From positions 44,445,665-44,509,664 of the forward strand of contig NC_065570.1 of NCBI RefSeq assembly GCF_937616625.2: a stretch of DNA of 64,000 nucleotides, read 5' to 3'. The notes beneath the pieces were generated by a model. It was not told the origin of the DNA. It made no database searches and saw only the letters and a program-made list of their open reading frames with translations. A program made the translations under genes and the position numbers. This document shows, piece by piece, positions 24,354-36,246 of this stretch (position 1 is the stretch's first letter; each line of letters opens with the position of its first letter). Origin of the DNA: Mercurialis annua. Lineage: Eukaryota; Streptophyta; Magnoliopsida; Malpighiales; Euphorbiaceae.

Positions 24354-24740
24354 AACTTAGCTATCTTAGGAGTATTTATAGGAAGTATTGTCACAAGTGT
24401 TGATAAGGGACAAAGTTAACTGACTTGTACCGTTTTCCTGTAGTCAGATACGCCGACTTGGTGTTAGGGAATGTTTATGTCAAAATATCAGTATATGCTC
24501 GGTATGCTAAGATTGGTTATATTCGATTAAATACTTACCTCATTATTTGTTATTGGCGATCTATGATCCGGGTTATGGGGTTATACTCGTTAACTCTGGT
24601 TTGCTAGACATTTGACCATTGGACTTGCTATTATTTACTATTGAGCTTTGGGATTAGAGCTTAGACTTGGGAATATTACCCTATTTTTAGCCTTTTACAC
24701 GTGTACCATCTATATTGTTATCACAAGCCCCCCCCCCTTC
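24354..24740 (-). repeat. Left (3') LTR of element A, second part, plus polypurine tract
   Basis: Resumes the LTR interrupted at 15743 and ends GTTATCA at 24723. The adjacent C10 run (24728-24737), read on the - strand as GAAGGGGGGGGGG, is the polypurine tract, fixing the element's orientation. Confidence 0.75.
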
Positions 24741-25489
24741 GGGTATCAGATATTTATGTCCGAACTTGTTTTTATTTGGTGGTACTTGTCTTATGATGTT
24801 TGTTCGGCGAATTTGATCTTAGTTCTTTTGTTTTCGGTCGGGTGTGCGGAATTAGCCGACAGTTTGCATATTTGGTAGCTATGCCTTTTAGTTGTTAATG
24901 AACCCACGTCGTATGATTTTTGTTCTTCATAATCAACATTGAATATGCGCGTTTTTCCTTTGGGTTTATCACCTTCGGTTTTTCCTTTTTTTTTTCATGT
25001 AGACCTTTTTGTTTTGCTTTAGTGACATTAATGCGGTATTTTGTATTATAATTTCGTCGTTCGATAATTTTGTGGATTCACTTAGGATTGAGATATCTTA
25101 TTTCGATTGATAGTTTTCTCGGTTTAGATGGTTTGTTCTGCGAAGAGTATTATCCCGAATGTTTACTAAAAATGGGTCGGGATACCCGAGTGACTTTTTT
25201 GGTCTCAGTTTATGAAGGGCATGTAATTTCAATCTTAGTCTCGGGGTTGAATTTTGGTATTGAGCTTTTGTAGCTGTTCTGTTTATGTTGTTTTCACTAC
25301 TCTTCCCCTCAAGTATCGGATATTTATGTCTGAATTCTTGCTTTTTATTTCATAGTGCCAGTGTGGGTATCTTTCTTGCTCGTTGAGTTTGTCTAAAGCC
25401 GACTTGAAATGTCTTGCAATTTGTAAGCCATACCTAATTTTTCATCTTGGATTAACTTAGCGATAACATATTTTTCTTCTCAAAAGTTG
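24741..25489. other. Internal region of element A, no coding signal
   Basis: AT-rich with a few CGG words. Short frames only, none recognisable. The phrase GTATC(A/G)GATATTTATGTC occurs twice (about 24742 and 25313), hinting at a local repeat. Confidence 0.4.
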
Positions 25490-27335
25490 TAACAGATAGC
25501 TTATTTTTCATCTTAAATTTTTTCTAATCGATAGTTTATTTCGGCAAATTTATAAGCAATAGCTTAACTCGGATTTTTATACGATAGCTTAATTCTATAA
25601 GTGATAGTTTATTTTGTTAAATGTATAAGCAATGGCTTAATCATGTAAGCAATAGTTTATCTCAGCAAATTTATAAGCGATGGCTTATTCAGATTTTGAA
25701 GATTAGTTTGAGTCGGAGTTTTAAGCTTATGTCGTAATTTTAAGCGATAACTTAATTTTGGGATGTTGCAAACGATAGCTTAATATCAAAAATGTTGTAA
25801 GCGATAGCTTAATTTTATAAGCAATGGCTTACCTCGGAACTTTAATAGCTTAATTTTATAAGCAATCAGTTAAGCAGTAGTTTAATTTCAGATAAGCGAT
25901 ACGTAATTTTATAAGCAATAGTCTATCTCGGACAAGAGATAGCGTAATTTCGATTAAGCGATAGCTTATCCTCGGATAAGCGATAGCAATAGCCTATCTC
26001 GGGTAAGCGATAGTTTAATCTCGGATAAGTGATAGCTTAATTTTATAAGCAATAGCCTATCTAGGGTAAGCGATAGCTTAATCTCGGATAAGTGATAGCT
26101 TAATTTTATAAGCAATAGCCTATCTCAGATAAGCGATAGCGTAATTTTGGTTAAGCGATAAATTAACTCGGATTTTTACGCGATAGTTTAAGTCGGGTTT
26201 TTTTTGCAACAACTTGGGTCGGAGATTTAAGCAATAAGCGATAGCTTAAGTCGGAGTTTTAAACGATAGCTTAAATCGGAGTTTTAAGTGATAGCTTAAG
26301 TCGGAGTTTTGAGCGATGACTTAGTTCGGAGATTTAAGCGACGGCTTAGGTCGGAGATATTTAAGCGATGGCTTAGGTCGGAGATTTAAGCGATGGATTA
26401 GTTCGGAGATTTAAGAAATTTCGGAGAATTAAGCGATCGCTTAGTTCGGAGAATTAAGCGATGGCTTAGTTCGGAGATTTAAACGATGACTTAGTTCGGA
26501 GTTTTAAGCAATGGCTTAGTTCGGATATATAAAAGATAATTTAGGTCGAAGATTTAAGCGATGACTTAGGTCGGAGAATTAAGTGGTAGCTTACCTTGGT
26601 CAAGCAATAGCTTAATTTTATAAGCAATAGCTTAATCTCAATTAAGCGATAGCTTATCTCAGTTAAGTGATTGCTTAATTTTATAAGCGATCGCTTAATC
26701 TCGGTTAAACGATAGCTTAATCTCGATTAAGTGATACCTTATCTCGGTTAAATGGCAACTTAATTTTATAAGCGATTGCTTAATCTCGGTTAAGCGTTAG
26801 CTTAATTTTACAAGCGATTTCTTAATCTCAGTTTAGCGATAGTTTAATCTTGTAAGCAATTGCTTAATCTCGGTTAAACAATTTATAAGCGATAGCTTAA
26901 TCTTGGTTAAGCGATAGCTTAAATTTATAAGCGATAGCATAATCTCAGTTAAGCGATAGCTTAATTTTATAAGTGATTGCTTAATCTCGGTTAAGCAATA
27001 GCTTAATCTTATAAGCGATAGCTTATCTCGGTTAAGCGATAGCTTAATTTTACAAGCAATTGCTTAATCTCGGTTAAGCATAGCTTAATTTTACAAGCGA
27101 TTGCTTAATCTCGGTTAAGCTATAGCTTAATTTTATGAGTGATTGCTTAATCTCGGTTAAACGATTTACAAGCGATAGCTCAATCGTGGTTAAGCGATAG
27201 CTTAATCTCGGTTAAACGATTTATAAGCGATAGCTTAATCTCGGTTAAGCAGTAGCTTAAATTTATAAGCGATAGCTTAATCTCGGTTAAGCGATAGTTT
27301 AATCTCGGTTAAGCGATAGCTTAATCTCGGTATGC
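25490..27335. repeat. Minisatellite of ~22 bp units, each a short hairpin (TTAAGCGATAGCTTAA)
   Basis: About 1.85 kb of tandem units of the form TTAAGCGATAGCTTAATCTC+GG, alternating with a variant where the linker is TTTATAAG. The core TTAAGC-GATA-GCTTAA is a self-complementary stem with a 4-base loop. The left half (to ~26600) is more diverged (GGAGATTTAAGCGATGGCTTA type) and the right half (26600-27335) more uniform, suggesting expansion from that side. It lies wholly in the internal region of element A. Confidence 0.9.
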
Positions 27336-27339
27336 AGTA

Positions 27340-27626
27340 GATAGGGGACAAAGTTAACTGACTTACCGTTTTTCTATAGTCGGATACGCCGACTTAGTGT
27401 TAGGGAATATTTATGTCAAAATATTAGTATATGCTCGGTATGCCGAGAGTGGTTATATTTGATTAAATACTTACCTCGTTATGATTTGTTATTGACGATC
27501 TATGATCCGGATTGTGGGGTTATGCTCGGTAACTCTGGTTTGCTAGACATTTGACCATTGGACTTGCTATTATTTACTATTGGGCTTTAGGATTAGAGTT
27601 TAGACTTGGAAATATTACCCTATTCT
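27340..27626 (-). repeat. Truncated extra LTR piece inside element A
   Basis: Matches part of A's LTR (from GGGGACAAAGTTAACTGACTT to the phrase ATATTACCCTATT) but lacks both LTR ends. It joins internal sequence at about 27627, the same internal position where copy 1 of A stops matching (4224). A shared breakpoint in both copies suggests it formed before the duplication. Confidence 0.7.
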
Positions 27627-28259
27627 AAAACTCAATTTCATATTTTAAATAATTTGCAGCATGCCTAAGTTAAAAAAAAAAAACCATACCTCAATGTCGT
27701 GTAGCTCATAATGAAAATTGCAGCTGATTCAAGAAACATCCTTTACGCAAAAGTACTTTTTCCCTCAAGGCATAAAGATCCACCATTTCTCCTTGGTCAT
27801 ATCTGACCAAAGAGGGTGAGGATCCTTGAAAACCGAAATCCTATGTCGCCGACTTGATTTTTTTTGTTCGGAGACTACAACTTGCCGTCTCACCGAAGCT
27901 CCCGTGCCCCATCAGGATTTGGTAAATACTGCCGCATAGAACAACTATGTAAGCAAATAGGCTTGCCCCTATGTATTTGTGTAGTATAGATTCTTGGCCA
28001 GTAAACCCATGTACGCATTAGCACCATTTTCCAGATGCCAAAGCTTTATCAGAGAAAACCCATTATTTTCTTGATTCAGCCGTAGATGTTTGTCGTCTCC
28101 CAAAACTTGATTTCATAGCTTTAAAAGCTATGGAGTTGGGAGATCTGATTTGCACAGAGATCTGTGAGTAATCTTCAAACCAAGATTGAAACTTTATTCT
28201 AGATCTATGAAATGTATCCCATATGTGGTCGAAAGTTCAATTCCTACAGACGGCTCCAG
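27627..28259 (-). other. Internal region of element A beside its 5' LTR, with primer-binding site
   Basis: Reverse-complement homologue of 3595-4224 in copy 1. The primer site complement (28236-28258) abuts the LTR start at 28260. A short frame shared with copy 1 (GSSPSLVRYDQGEMVDLYAL-like in 3939-4148) is altered here, so I do not call a gene. Confidence 0.6.
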
Positions 28260-28728
28260 TGATAACTTGTCAAGTTACCGGAGGAGATCTTGGGCTTCAG
28301 GAGTCTTCCAAGCTTACCTGAAAACATAAAAGAACGGTCAAAAGGAACGTCGGAGGTGGGTCTCCAACGTTCACTCCGACACTCAAATCAGTCTTTGTTT
28401 AGGAGAAAGAATAAAGAAGAGAAAAGGAAAGGAAAAGAGTGTCAAAAGAGTATTATCCTAAACTTGCCTATCTTATGAGTATTTATAGGAAATATTGTCA
28501 TAAGTGTTGGTAGGGGACAAAGTTAACTGACTTACCGTTTTTCTGTAGTCGGATACGCCGACTTAGTGTTAGGGAATGTTTATGTCAAAATATTAGTATA
28601 TGCTCGGTATGCCGAGATTGGTTATATTCGATTAAATGCTTACCTCGTTATGATTTGTTATTGGCGATCTATGATCCGGGTAGTGCGGCTATGCTCGGTA
28701 ACTCTGGTTTGCTAGACATTTGACCATT
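28260..28728 (-). repeat. Right (5') LTR of element A, first part
   Basis: Begins TGATAACTTGTC at 28260 and is interrupted at CCATT (28724-28728), the target duplication of element C. It resumes after 38777 and ends at 38885. Confidence 0.85.
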
Positions 28729-31250
28729 TGTAATACCCCAAATTATTTAATTGTTTAATTGGACCACGTGTCCAGTTTTGAGTTGCAGAAGTGACGATAT
28801 CGAAAAGTTTTCCGACAAATAAGTTTTAGCAGGTCGGTTTTAGAAAAGATAATTACGGAGAAAATTTATATTATATTTCAATTCTAAAGTTAGAATTGGA
28901 ATTAAATGGAAAAATGGCGAGAAAGTCCAAAATAAGGTATAGGGACCAAAGTGGTAATTTAGCCACTTTGAGTCGGAAATGGAAATTTTAGATTTTGACG
29001 GGAAAGTATTAATATCGAGCTTCGTATTATTTATCGGGGATAAATAATACGTATAAGTCATAATAAAAGAAGTTAACGATTTAGCTATGGACTAAACCGT
29101 ACGATTGAAAAGTTTAAAGGATAAATGATAAGAAACAAAAAGAACAAGGACCAAAGTGAACCTTTAGCCAAGAAATATAAGAAACCAAATTTAAAGAAAG
29201 AAGATCAGAGAAGGATCGAGAGAAAACAGAAAGCTATCGTCGATTTCCGTCGTTTCGCCGCCGTTTCTCCGTTCGACGTCCGATTCGAGCGATTCAAGCG
29301 GCGATTTCTTCATAATTGAAAGCTCTATCATCTCCGGCCATTAAATTAAGGTAAGAGGTCGGGTTTTGGCATGAAAATGATGAGTTTGTTGGCTGTTTTG
29401 GTTAGGATTAAGTTTAGGTTGAAATTTGACGTTTTTGAGGTTATTATGGCGTTTTTGAAGAACCGAGATATGGGTATTGAGTGTGGGTGTGTGAAGCACG
29501 TCGGGGTTGTGGCGAAACCCCGGAAAACTCTATTTCCGGGGTTGTGCACGTGGTACACGACCGTGCACCGCGGGTGCACGAACGTGTACTATAAGTACAC
29601 GGACGTGCACCTAGCAAGGTACACGATCGTGTACCTAAAGTACACGAACGTGCACTTTTCATGGTGCACGAACGTGTACTGGAAGTACACGAACGTGCAC
29701 AAGTGAGGTGCACGAACGTGCACTTGGATGCACGATCGTGTACCCACCGAAGGGCACGCCCGTGCACCCTGACTCGCCTCCACGCGTATGCAAGCTGTAA
29801 TTGACCTAGGTGTTTGATGTTTTGAGTAAATTGACTCTAAAGGACGGGTTTCGGACTTTGAGAATCCTTAATCTCGAGATTAGCTCGACGTTTTAGATAA
29901 ATAACAATAATGGAAAACGTCAAAGACATTAGGCGATTCTCAATTATGAGATATGGTATTCGCTAAGTTATCTCTACGACTAGAGATATCGAATACATAA
30001 GTAAGTATAAAGCGAAACTAAATTTTAAAACTTAAAAGTATTATACGTATAAGAATGCGAGAATCACGTCTAACTATTAACGATTTGTCAGACGTGTCAG
30101 CGAGTAGTGGAGTCAGTAGAAGCGGACTAGCGAGAGCGTACTATCAGATCGATCATATCATTACTTGGATTGCGGTCACTGTGAGTTGTACTTTTACTTT
30201 CATGTATTATATGTTAAAATTATTTATATAAATCTATATACTGTTTTCACGCATCGCATTATATATATACTTGATTGAATGTTATATGTTTATTTAATTT
30301 CTATATACGAGAACTAGTATGCGATCCGAAGAAACTAGCTACCTATTGGGTGTCAATAGGCTGTGTGATCACCAGTATCGAGTCAGTCTAGTATGTTTGC
30401 ATTTGAGAAATGACTTGACACAGCTGGGAGCTGTTGATGATTATGAAATTTACGATTGGGTATATGATTTGATACGAGTGAGTACTCGGCTACGGTGTAG
30501 TCCGGAGTCCCCGTATCTAGTGGCTGGGCCACCAGCAAGTTGGACTCGCGATTGATATTTACGATTGGGTTGAATGATAATGATTATTCGAGAAATGTGT
30601 CGCATGCTAGGATATTAGTTTTGTACGGATCAAATACGTGTTTATATGTTTCATATTATTGTTTTCTTGAAATGCGATGCTATGTTTTTATACTAATACT
30701 GTTAGTAAATGTCAGCTCACTCAGTATTTCCCCAAATACTGACCCCTCACCTTTGATGTCTTTCAGGTGCTTAGCTTGTGGACTTAGCTAGAGGCCAATT
30801 TTGAAGTCCAGAAGTCAGCTGTATATGTTAGTTTCTGACTTCTGGGAATGCTGCAGTAGTGGTCCTGTGTCAACAGAATAGTAGCCTAGACAGCAGTTCA
30901 TTTTTGTTGTATATAATAACTGTTGTCATTGTTTTATATGCTTTTTGATAGGCTACGTGTTTAGTATATGATCCACGGCCCCAGATGCCGGTGAGATGTT
31001 TAAAACACTAACTGATGTATATAGTACCGCGAGGCCAGTTCGTATAGGGTACCGTAATTAGAGCCCGCGAGGTTTTGAAACAGTTAGTGTAAATGTATGA
31101 TTATATGTTATATATGTATATTTGCTTCCGTTGTTTGATATTGTTTGTTTATATTATATTTGCAAAAAATTAAAAGTGATTTTAGGCTTGCTACGGGTTC
31201 CGGAGCTACTCCTTAGCGCCGGTTGCGGCTCAATATTTTGGATCGTGACA
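28729..31250 (+). repeat. 5' LTR of element C
   Basis: 2.52 kb. Contains the palindromic 16-mer array (29544-29767). Short frames at 29125-29319, 29371-29706 and 30319-30555 recur in the other LTR and are not genes. Confidence 0.9.
29544..29767. repeat. Array of ~10 palindromic 16-mers in 5' LTR of C
   Basis: Units follow GTRCACGANCGTGYAC. Several are perfect palindromes (GTACACGATCGTGTAC) and others nearly so (GTGCACGAACGTGCAC). They are spaced by 0-10 bp with varied linkers. A CACGTG G-box lies in the first, atypical unit. The identical arrangement is at 37062-37285. Confidence 0.9.
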
Positions 31251-31678
31251 ATGTTAGTATCAGAGCAGTTTGGTCCAGTTACCACTGCTATAATTGTCTG
31301 ATTGTCTGTTTGATTGGTAGTATTTGTCAGTAAGTATACCTAAGAACTATTGCAGCAATGAGTCGGACCCTAGTTGTCTGCATTTGATTGGTATGTGCAT
31401 TGTTAATAAGCTTTATAACGCGCGCGAACAAGGACTATTAAGTTAGTAAGTGAATAGTATCTGTTTATGCGGATAACTAAGGTAACTAAGTATTTGTTAT
31501 TTACGCTAAGAGATAGAAAGTGGTTATATGTTTGCAAATTACGAACGATTGAGGTAATTAAGTGATTATTACTTGTGCTGAGATTATTAAATGGATATCT
31601 GTTTGCGAATTACGTGTGACTGGATTAAATGCTAAATATTTACAGCATTTATAAGTTGATATTGGAATTGCGTGTGAA

Positions 31679-32740
31679 ATGGGCTCAGATGGTCGCTTAC
31701 GTTTGAAATTGTTTCTTTTCAGCATGTCTGGGCAAAACGGAGCTCAGTCGCATGCTGAGGAAGAACGGGAGGAAGCGCCTCCTATATTTCAAAACGGGTT
31801 TCATAATGAAGTAGGCGAACCATCTGGGGTCCATCAGAATGGATTCCACGCAAATAATGGAGCATCGCCAGAAATATATCAAAATGGTTTTATGTCTGTG
31901 TCGGAGATAGGTAGTTCTTCCAAAAACATAGTTAGAATGCATTCACCGGAGATAGAGTACAGCGAAGAAGAGGAAGAGGAACCGGAGGAAGAACCGGAAG
32001 AGGATCCTGAGGAAGACCCTGAAGAGGATCCTGAGGAGGATCCAGAAGAAGAATTAGAAGAGGAAGCAGAAGAGGAAAATCCTCAGGAAGAAGAGTATGA
32101 AGAAGAAGAAGAGTTAGATGAATTAGATGTCGAAGAGTACAGAGGTGACTATTTCTGGTCTAGTGTGCGGAGATACCGCAATTTGAGGGAAGATGCAGAC
32201 ATAGCCAACGGTCAGGAGCAGATAGCCCTAAACCAGGTTAGGAGGCAGATGCGTTCTTTTTCTAGAGGGATGTTAACTGTAGGAGCGTACTCTACTGATT
32301 TTCTGCGGATGGCTGAAGGAGTCCCTGATCTGAACGAAGGCAATAGAACCATTAATCGTAGGTATGTCAGGGGTTTAGGACCTCAGTTTGATGAACTATA
32401 TGAACACGTGGATGAACATTTTAGCACACTTACTACAATGACCCGTAGGATTGAAACAGAGCATGAGTGGGCGGGTGATCCGGTACGACCCTATTACTTT
32501 AGACGTGAGTACCACCCAGATTACGTCAGTACGTCCTCCAGAACTACAACCAACCCTTATTTTGTGCAAAGAGGTGGAAGAAACTCTGGTAGAACGGCTA
32601 GGGGCCGACATACAGGCGTAGTTATTTGGGAACCTAACGTTCCGCATCAGGCACCTCCAGGTATTAGTGATTTACATACTTTAAGTAATTGTGTTTATGT
32701 GTTTGCATTATTGTGTTTATATAATTGCTGCATTGCATAA
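31679..32740 (+). CDS. Acidic, repeat-bearing protein of unknown function in element C (possible gag-like)
   Basis: Up to 353 codons. A better start may be the second ATG at 31724 (MSGQNGAQSHAEE), giving ~338. Visible parts: three QNGF/QNGFH phrases in the first ~70 residues; a long acidic run of Glu/Asp/Pro repeats (EEDPEEDPEED and similar) at about 95-150; then a mixed, Arg-rich segment (RRYRNLREDADIANGQ, VRRQMRSFSRGMLTVG) and an RGG-like RGGRNSGRTARGR near the end. No zinc knuckle, protease or polymerase motif. It sits where gag would be, right after the primer site. I do not recognise the family; a degenerate gag or a LARD-specific protein are both possible. Confidence 0.5.
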   Translation: MGSDGRLRLKLFLFSMSGQNGAQSHAEEEREEAPPIFQNGFHNEVGEPSGVHQNGFHANNGASPEIYQNGFMSVSEIGSSSKNIVRMHSPEIEYSEEEEEEPEEEPEEDPEEDPEEDPEEDPEEELEEEAEEENPQEEEYEEEEELDELDVEEYRGDYFWSSVRRYRNLREDADIANGQEQIALNQVRRQMRSFSRGMLTVGAYSTDFLRMAEGVPDLNEGNRTINRRYVRGLGPQFDELYEHVDEHFSTLTTMTRRIETEHEWAGDPVRPYYFRREYHPDYVSTSSRTTTNPYFVQRGGRNSGRTARGRHTGVVIWEPNVPHQAPPGISDLHTLSNCVYVFALLCLYNCCIA

Positions 32741-32877
32741 TAGGATGTCAGTAATAGGTTATGCCTATAGGATAAAGCCTCGGAAAGCGAGAACCTATAG
32801 GAAGCGTTGTAGTTAAACACGCGCCTAATAAAAGAACATATAAACATAACTCACGAAAACAATAATATAATATATAC
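32741..32877. other. Short spacer with hAT target site
   Basis: Ends in ATATATAC (32870-32877), the left copy of an 8 bp duplication. Confidence 0.5.
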
Positions 32878-33690
32878 CAGTGTTTTAAAACCCGGACCGG
32901 ACCGGCCGGTTCGGCCGGTTCGGCCGGTTCGACCGCGACCCGGAGGCCAGTCCGGTTCGATTCTCATATGAAACCCGGAATTCCGGTTCAACCGCTTTGA
33001 ACCGGAAAAACCCGTGAAAAATGGATAACCGTTGAACCGGTTAGACCTTGATAACCGTCCGGGTCAAAAAAAAATTCTCAGTATCAAAAACCAGTGCCCT
33101 CTTAATCAGAAACTTGTACTGCTTGAAAGAAAATTCTAACTGAAGTTTTACTACAAACTGGAAACACAAACCGTAAAAAAATTAATCATTAAATTCGAAC
33201 AGCAACGTAGTGGGAGGAGCTTGACCAGGATTTAGCAGGCCATCGATGGACTTAATGGTATGCTATGTTGTGGAGGCTCAAGCTTCGTATGCTTAGAAAG
33301 AAAGAGTACTTAACATAGCTGGATTTTAAATTTAAGATGAATGAATAGAGTTGCTTTTGAAGAAGAAAGTGCAAGCAGTAAAGGGAAGAGATGATACACG
33401 AGTTGCACACTGATCAATAATGAAAGAGAAATGAGTATTGAAATTTGTGTCAAAAAGTTATGAATGAGACATAAAATTATTCAAATTTTCTACTTTGCAC
33501 TTACCACACACGGCACTTTTACTTTTCACCAATATATTATACAATAAAATATTTGTATGACATACCTATATAAATAAATACAATTGTTTTTCTGTAAACG
33601 GTTGAACCAGCGGTTAAACCGGTTGAACCGGTTCAACCTCGAACCGTTAGCCTCACCGGTTCTGTCACCGGTCCGGGTTTTAAAACATTG
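32878..33690. mobile_element. hAT-type non-autonomous element, 813 bp
   Basis: Inverted ends CAGTGTTTTAAAACCCGG and CCGGGTTTTAAAACATTG, flanked by a perfect 8 bp duplication ATATATAC (32870-32877 and 33691-33698), the hAT signature. GC-rich CCGGTTCGGCCGGTT repeats near the left end are mirrored by AACCGGTTGAACCGG on the right. No transposase frame. It is inserted in the interior of element C, so it is younger than C. Confidence 0.9.
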
Positions 33691-33698
33691 ATATATAC

Positions 33699-36232
33699 TA
33701 CACAATACATTTGTAGTGAACGTAATTCCTATATTACGTTCTAGAAGCTGTAAAGGGAAAGATAGATTATTATAAAGGGAAATCGATGTGGAACATCGGC
33801 ACTTGCATTTGTATCTGACGTAGTACAGAGTGTCGGAGAAGTCGATATGGTGGTTACAGCAATAGAGAATTTTGAATTTAACTGAGATGTTGGAGATATG
33901 AAGAGAGAAGAGATGCAACAGAAGAATAGTCTGTAAATGACAGAAAATGACAGCAATACAAATCTGAAATATATCCAATAAGTATAAAGAAAGCCGTTAA
34001 TAGTCGCAGAGCGTATAATCTAGAGTAAGACTTACGATTTTATGAAAATGTTGAAAGTTTTTATGATTTTTGAGATACAATTGTGCTCAGACATCGCATA
34101 TGACATTGCATAATCACGATAGGAATGCATAAGAAACTGATTTTCAAAATGTAGATCATGCATCATGTCTTTATAATGACAAAGAAAATGCAATTTCGAG
34201 CAACTCCTTGGTGATGAGAGATGTCATCACTCTGAGCTACAATTGTACTAACGATTTTAAACGATTTATGAAAAGTGGTTTAGAAAGAGCTGCGCAGCCA
34301 AAAGAAGTTTTAAACTTGTTTTGTTCAGTAAGTAAACTCGGATATAAAGCCCTGCGATGAATAATAAAAGATTCTTACTAAATAAGAATAAGAATTGTAA
34401 AATAAACCCCAATAACGGAATAAAGCCATGTTAATAACCATTGCCACAAGGCTAATGAAGCTAAAAGAGTTATCGTCGGAAAGCATACGCAGATAAGCTG
34501 CAATGCATTGGCAATACTTAAGGATACAATAATTATCCATATGATAGAATGAAGAATGAAATGACAGAGAGTTGTATTAAAAGAAGAAAGTATAACGAAT
34601 ACATAAGAGTGATGGATATATGATTATTTTTATGTCAAGATGAGTAACGTAGCAATCAGAAGATTTATTGGAAGAGGGAGATTAAAAGTGTGAGAACAAG
34701 AAGAGGATAATATGAATGATGAACATCAAGTGATATTTAAAGGATGTATATAACCTTATCTGTATTAGTGTTTGAATATACAGAAGAAGAAAGAAGAAGA
34801 GATACAAATAAATCAAGAAAGATAATAATGTTACATGACTGATATGAAGTAAAGTTACTAATATCAGCATTGAGAGTTATAAGTTGTGTTAACAGAAAGG
34901 AGAAAGGTTAAGTGTAAAATTCTAACATAAGTAGAAAGGCACACGTATAGGCGTACGTATCAGTAAATATAAGGATTGCGGATATTATGAAAGGAAGTAT
35001 AATGAGAACACTCATATACCCTTGGGATTTAGTAAGATAATTAAAGAATATAAAGTTCTAGAGATACGTCAGAAGGATTATCAAAATAGAACAGCAATAA
35101 TGGAGCTATTATAAACGAAAGAAAGATATAGTGAATACAGTAAGTAAAGAATAAAGTGATACTTTATTGCTATTGGACGGATAGGAGTGAAGTGTATTTG
35201 AAAAGCCATTATGTGATAAGAATGAAAGATGATACCTTGGGAAATGAGAATGAAGTTATGAAACCAATCGAAAGTAAGAGGAAGAAATATAAAACGAGAA
35301 AAGTTCTCGAAAAGGTTAACTATTAAAGAAGCCTATAAGATTCTTAAGAGGTCAACGAGAATAAGGAATTAGGATGTAAAGAAGAGACAGTTTTGACTGA
35401 TAAGTCAATAAGAGTAACTAGAGAGAAGGTGAAGGAGATAAGAGAATGAGGATACGAATAATATCGGTCAAAGAAAACGACTGTACAAGTCATATGACAA
35501 AAAGTAACGTGAAATGAAACGTTTAAGATAACAGCGAGGGATGAAGATTCACAATTGTCAGAACAACATGAAGTTCACGATAGCTTAATAAGGCAAAGGA
35601 AAGAGAAATGGTAAATAATAAAGAATGTATCAGGCTCAGCTATATGAAGAAATAACAAGTGTGTTAGATAAAGTGCAGTTCGAGAAAGATTGGTTATGAA
35701 AAAATGAGGTGTCAGACAATGATAGAAAAGAGTAAGAAATGACAAGAACCAGTAAGAAAGGAAAGTGATAATTACAGATGACAGTAAAGATCATAACTGC
35801 AAGTTATGATTACAAGAGAGAATATTCGTAGGAATATGCATAAGGTAAGTACATCATTAAGATGAAATTAACACGTCGTGACTATTCACGTACAAAGAAA
35901 ACTGGTAGCAACCTATAACTACTTAGAATGAAATGAGATGAGAAAGCATTAGGTTATGATTAGTTATAACCAGGTAATGACACAAAGATTATGATGTTAA
36001 GGATGCATCTACATCTACATTATTTTGGAAAAACGACAGATGAAACAAAGATGACAACGAGAAGATTCTCAACTAAACAGCAGTAAGAAGCTATGGTGAG
36101 CAAAATAGAAAATCGATTAATGAGATCACAGCTATACGTAGAAAGTTAGTAGTTTAAGTAAAAAGAAAAGCTGCGATAAAAACGTAATTAAGATCCCAAC
36201 AAGTTTTAGGAAAATTCGAGGACGAATTTTTA
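33699..36232. other. Interior of element C, purine-rich on + strand, no coding signal
   Basis: Over 2.5 kb of strongly A/G-rich sequence (many GAAAG/AAGAGAAG words) with no frame above ~150 codons and no recognisable domains. The longest - strand frames are low-complexity Phe/Tyr/Ser translations of the purine bias. Confidence 0.55.
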
Positions 36233-36246
36233 TAAGGGGGGAAGAA
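36233..36246 (+). other. Polypurine tract of element C
   Basis: AAGGGGGGAAGAA immediately before the TG of the 3' LTR, where plus-strand priming occurs. Confidence 0.85.

Noticed and set aside
25490..27335. CRISPR-like array
   Set aside because: Units are contiguous with no unique spacers and variation is continuous; this is a eukaryotic minisatellite inside a retroelement.
29444..29783. Cys/Thr/Arg-rich frames on both strands in element C LTRs
   Set aside because: They are translations of the palindromic 16-mer array, present in both LTRs and open on both strands because the units are palindromic.
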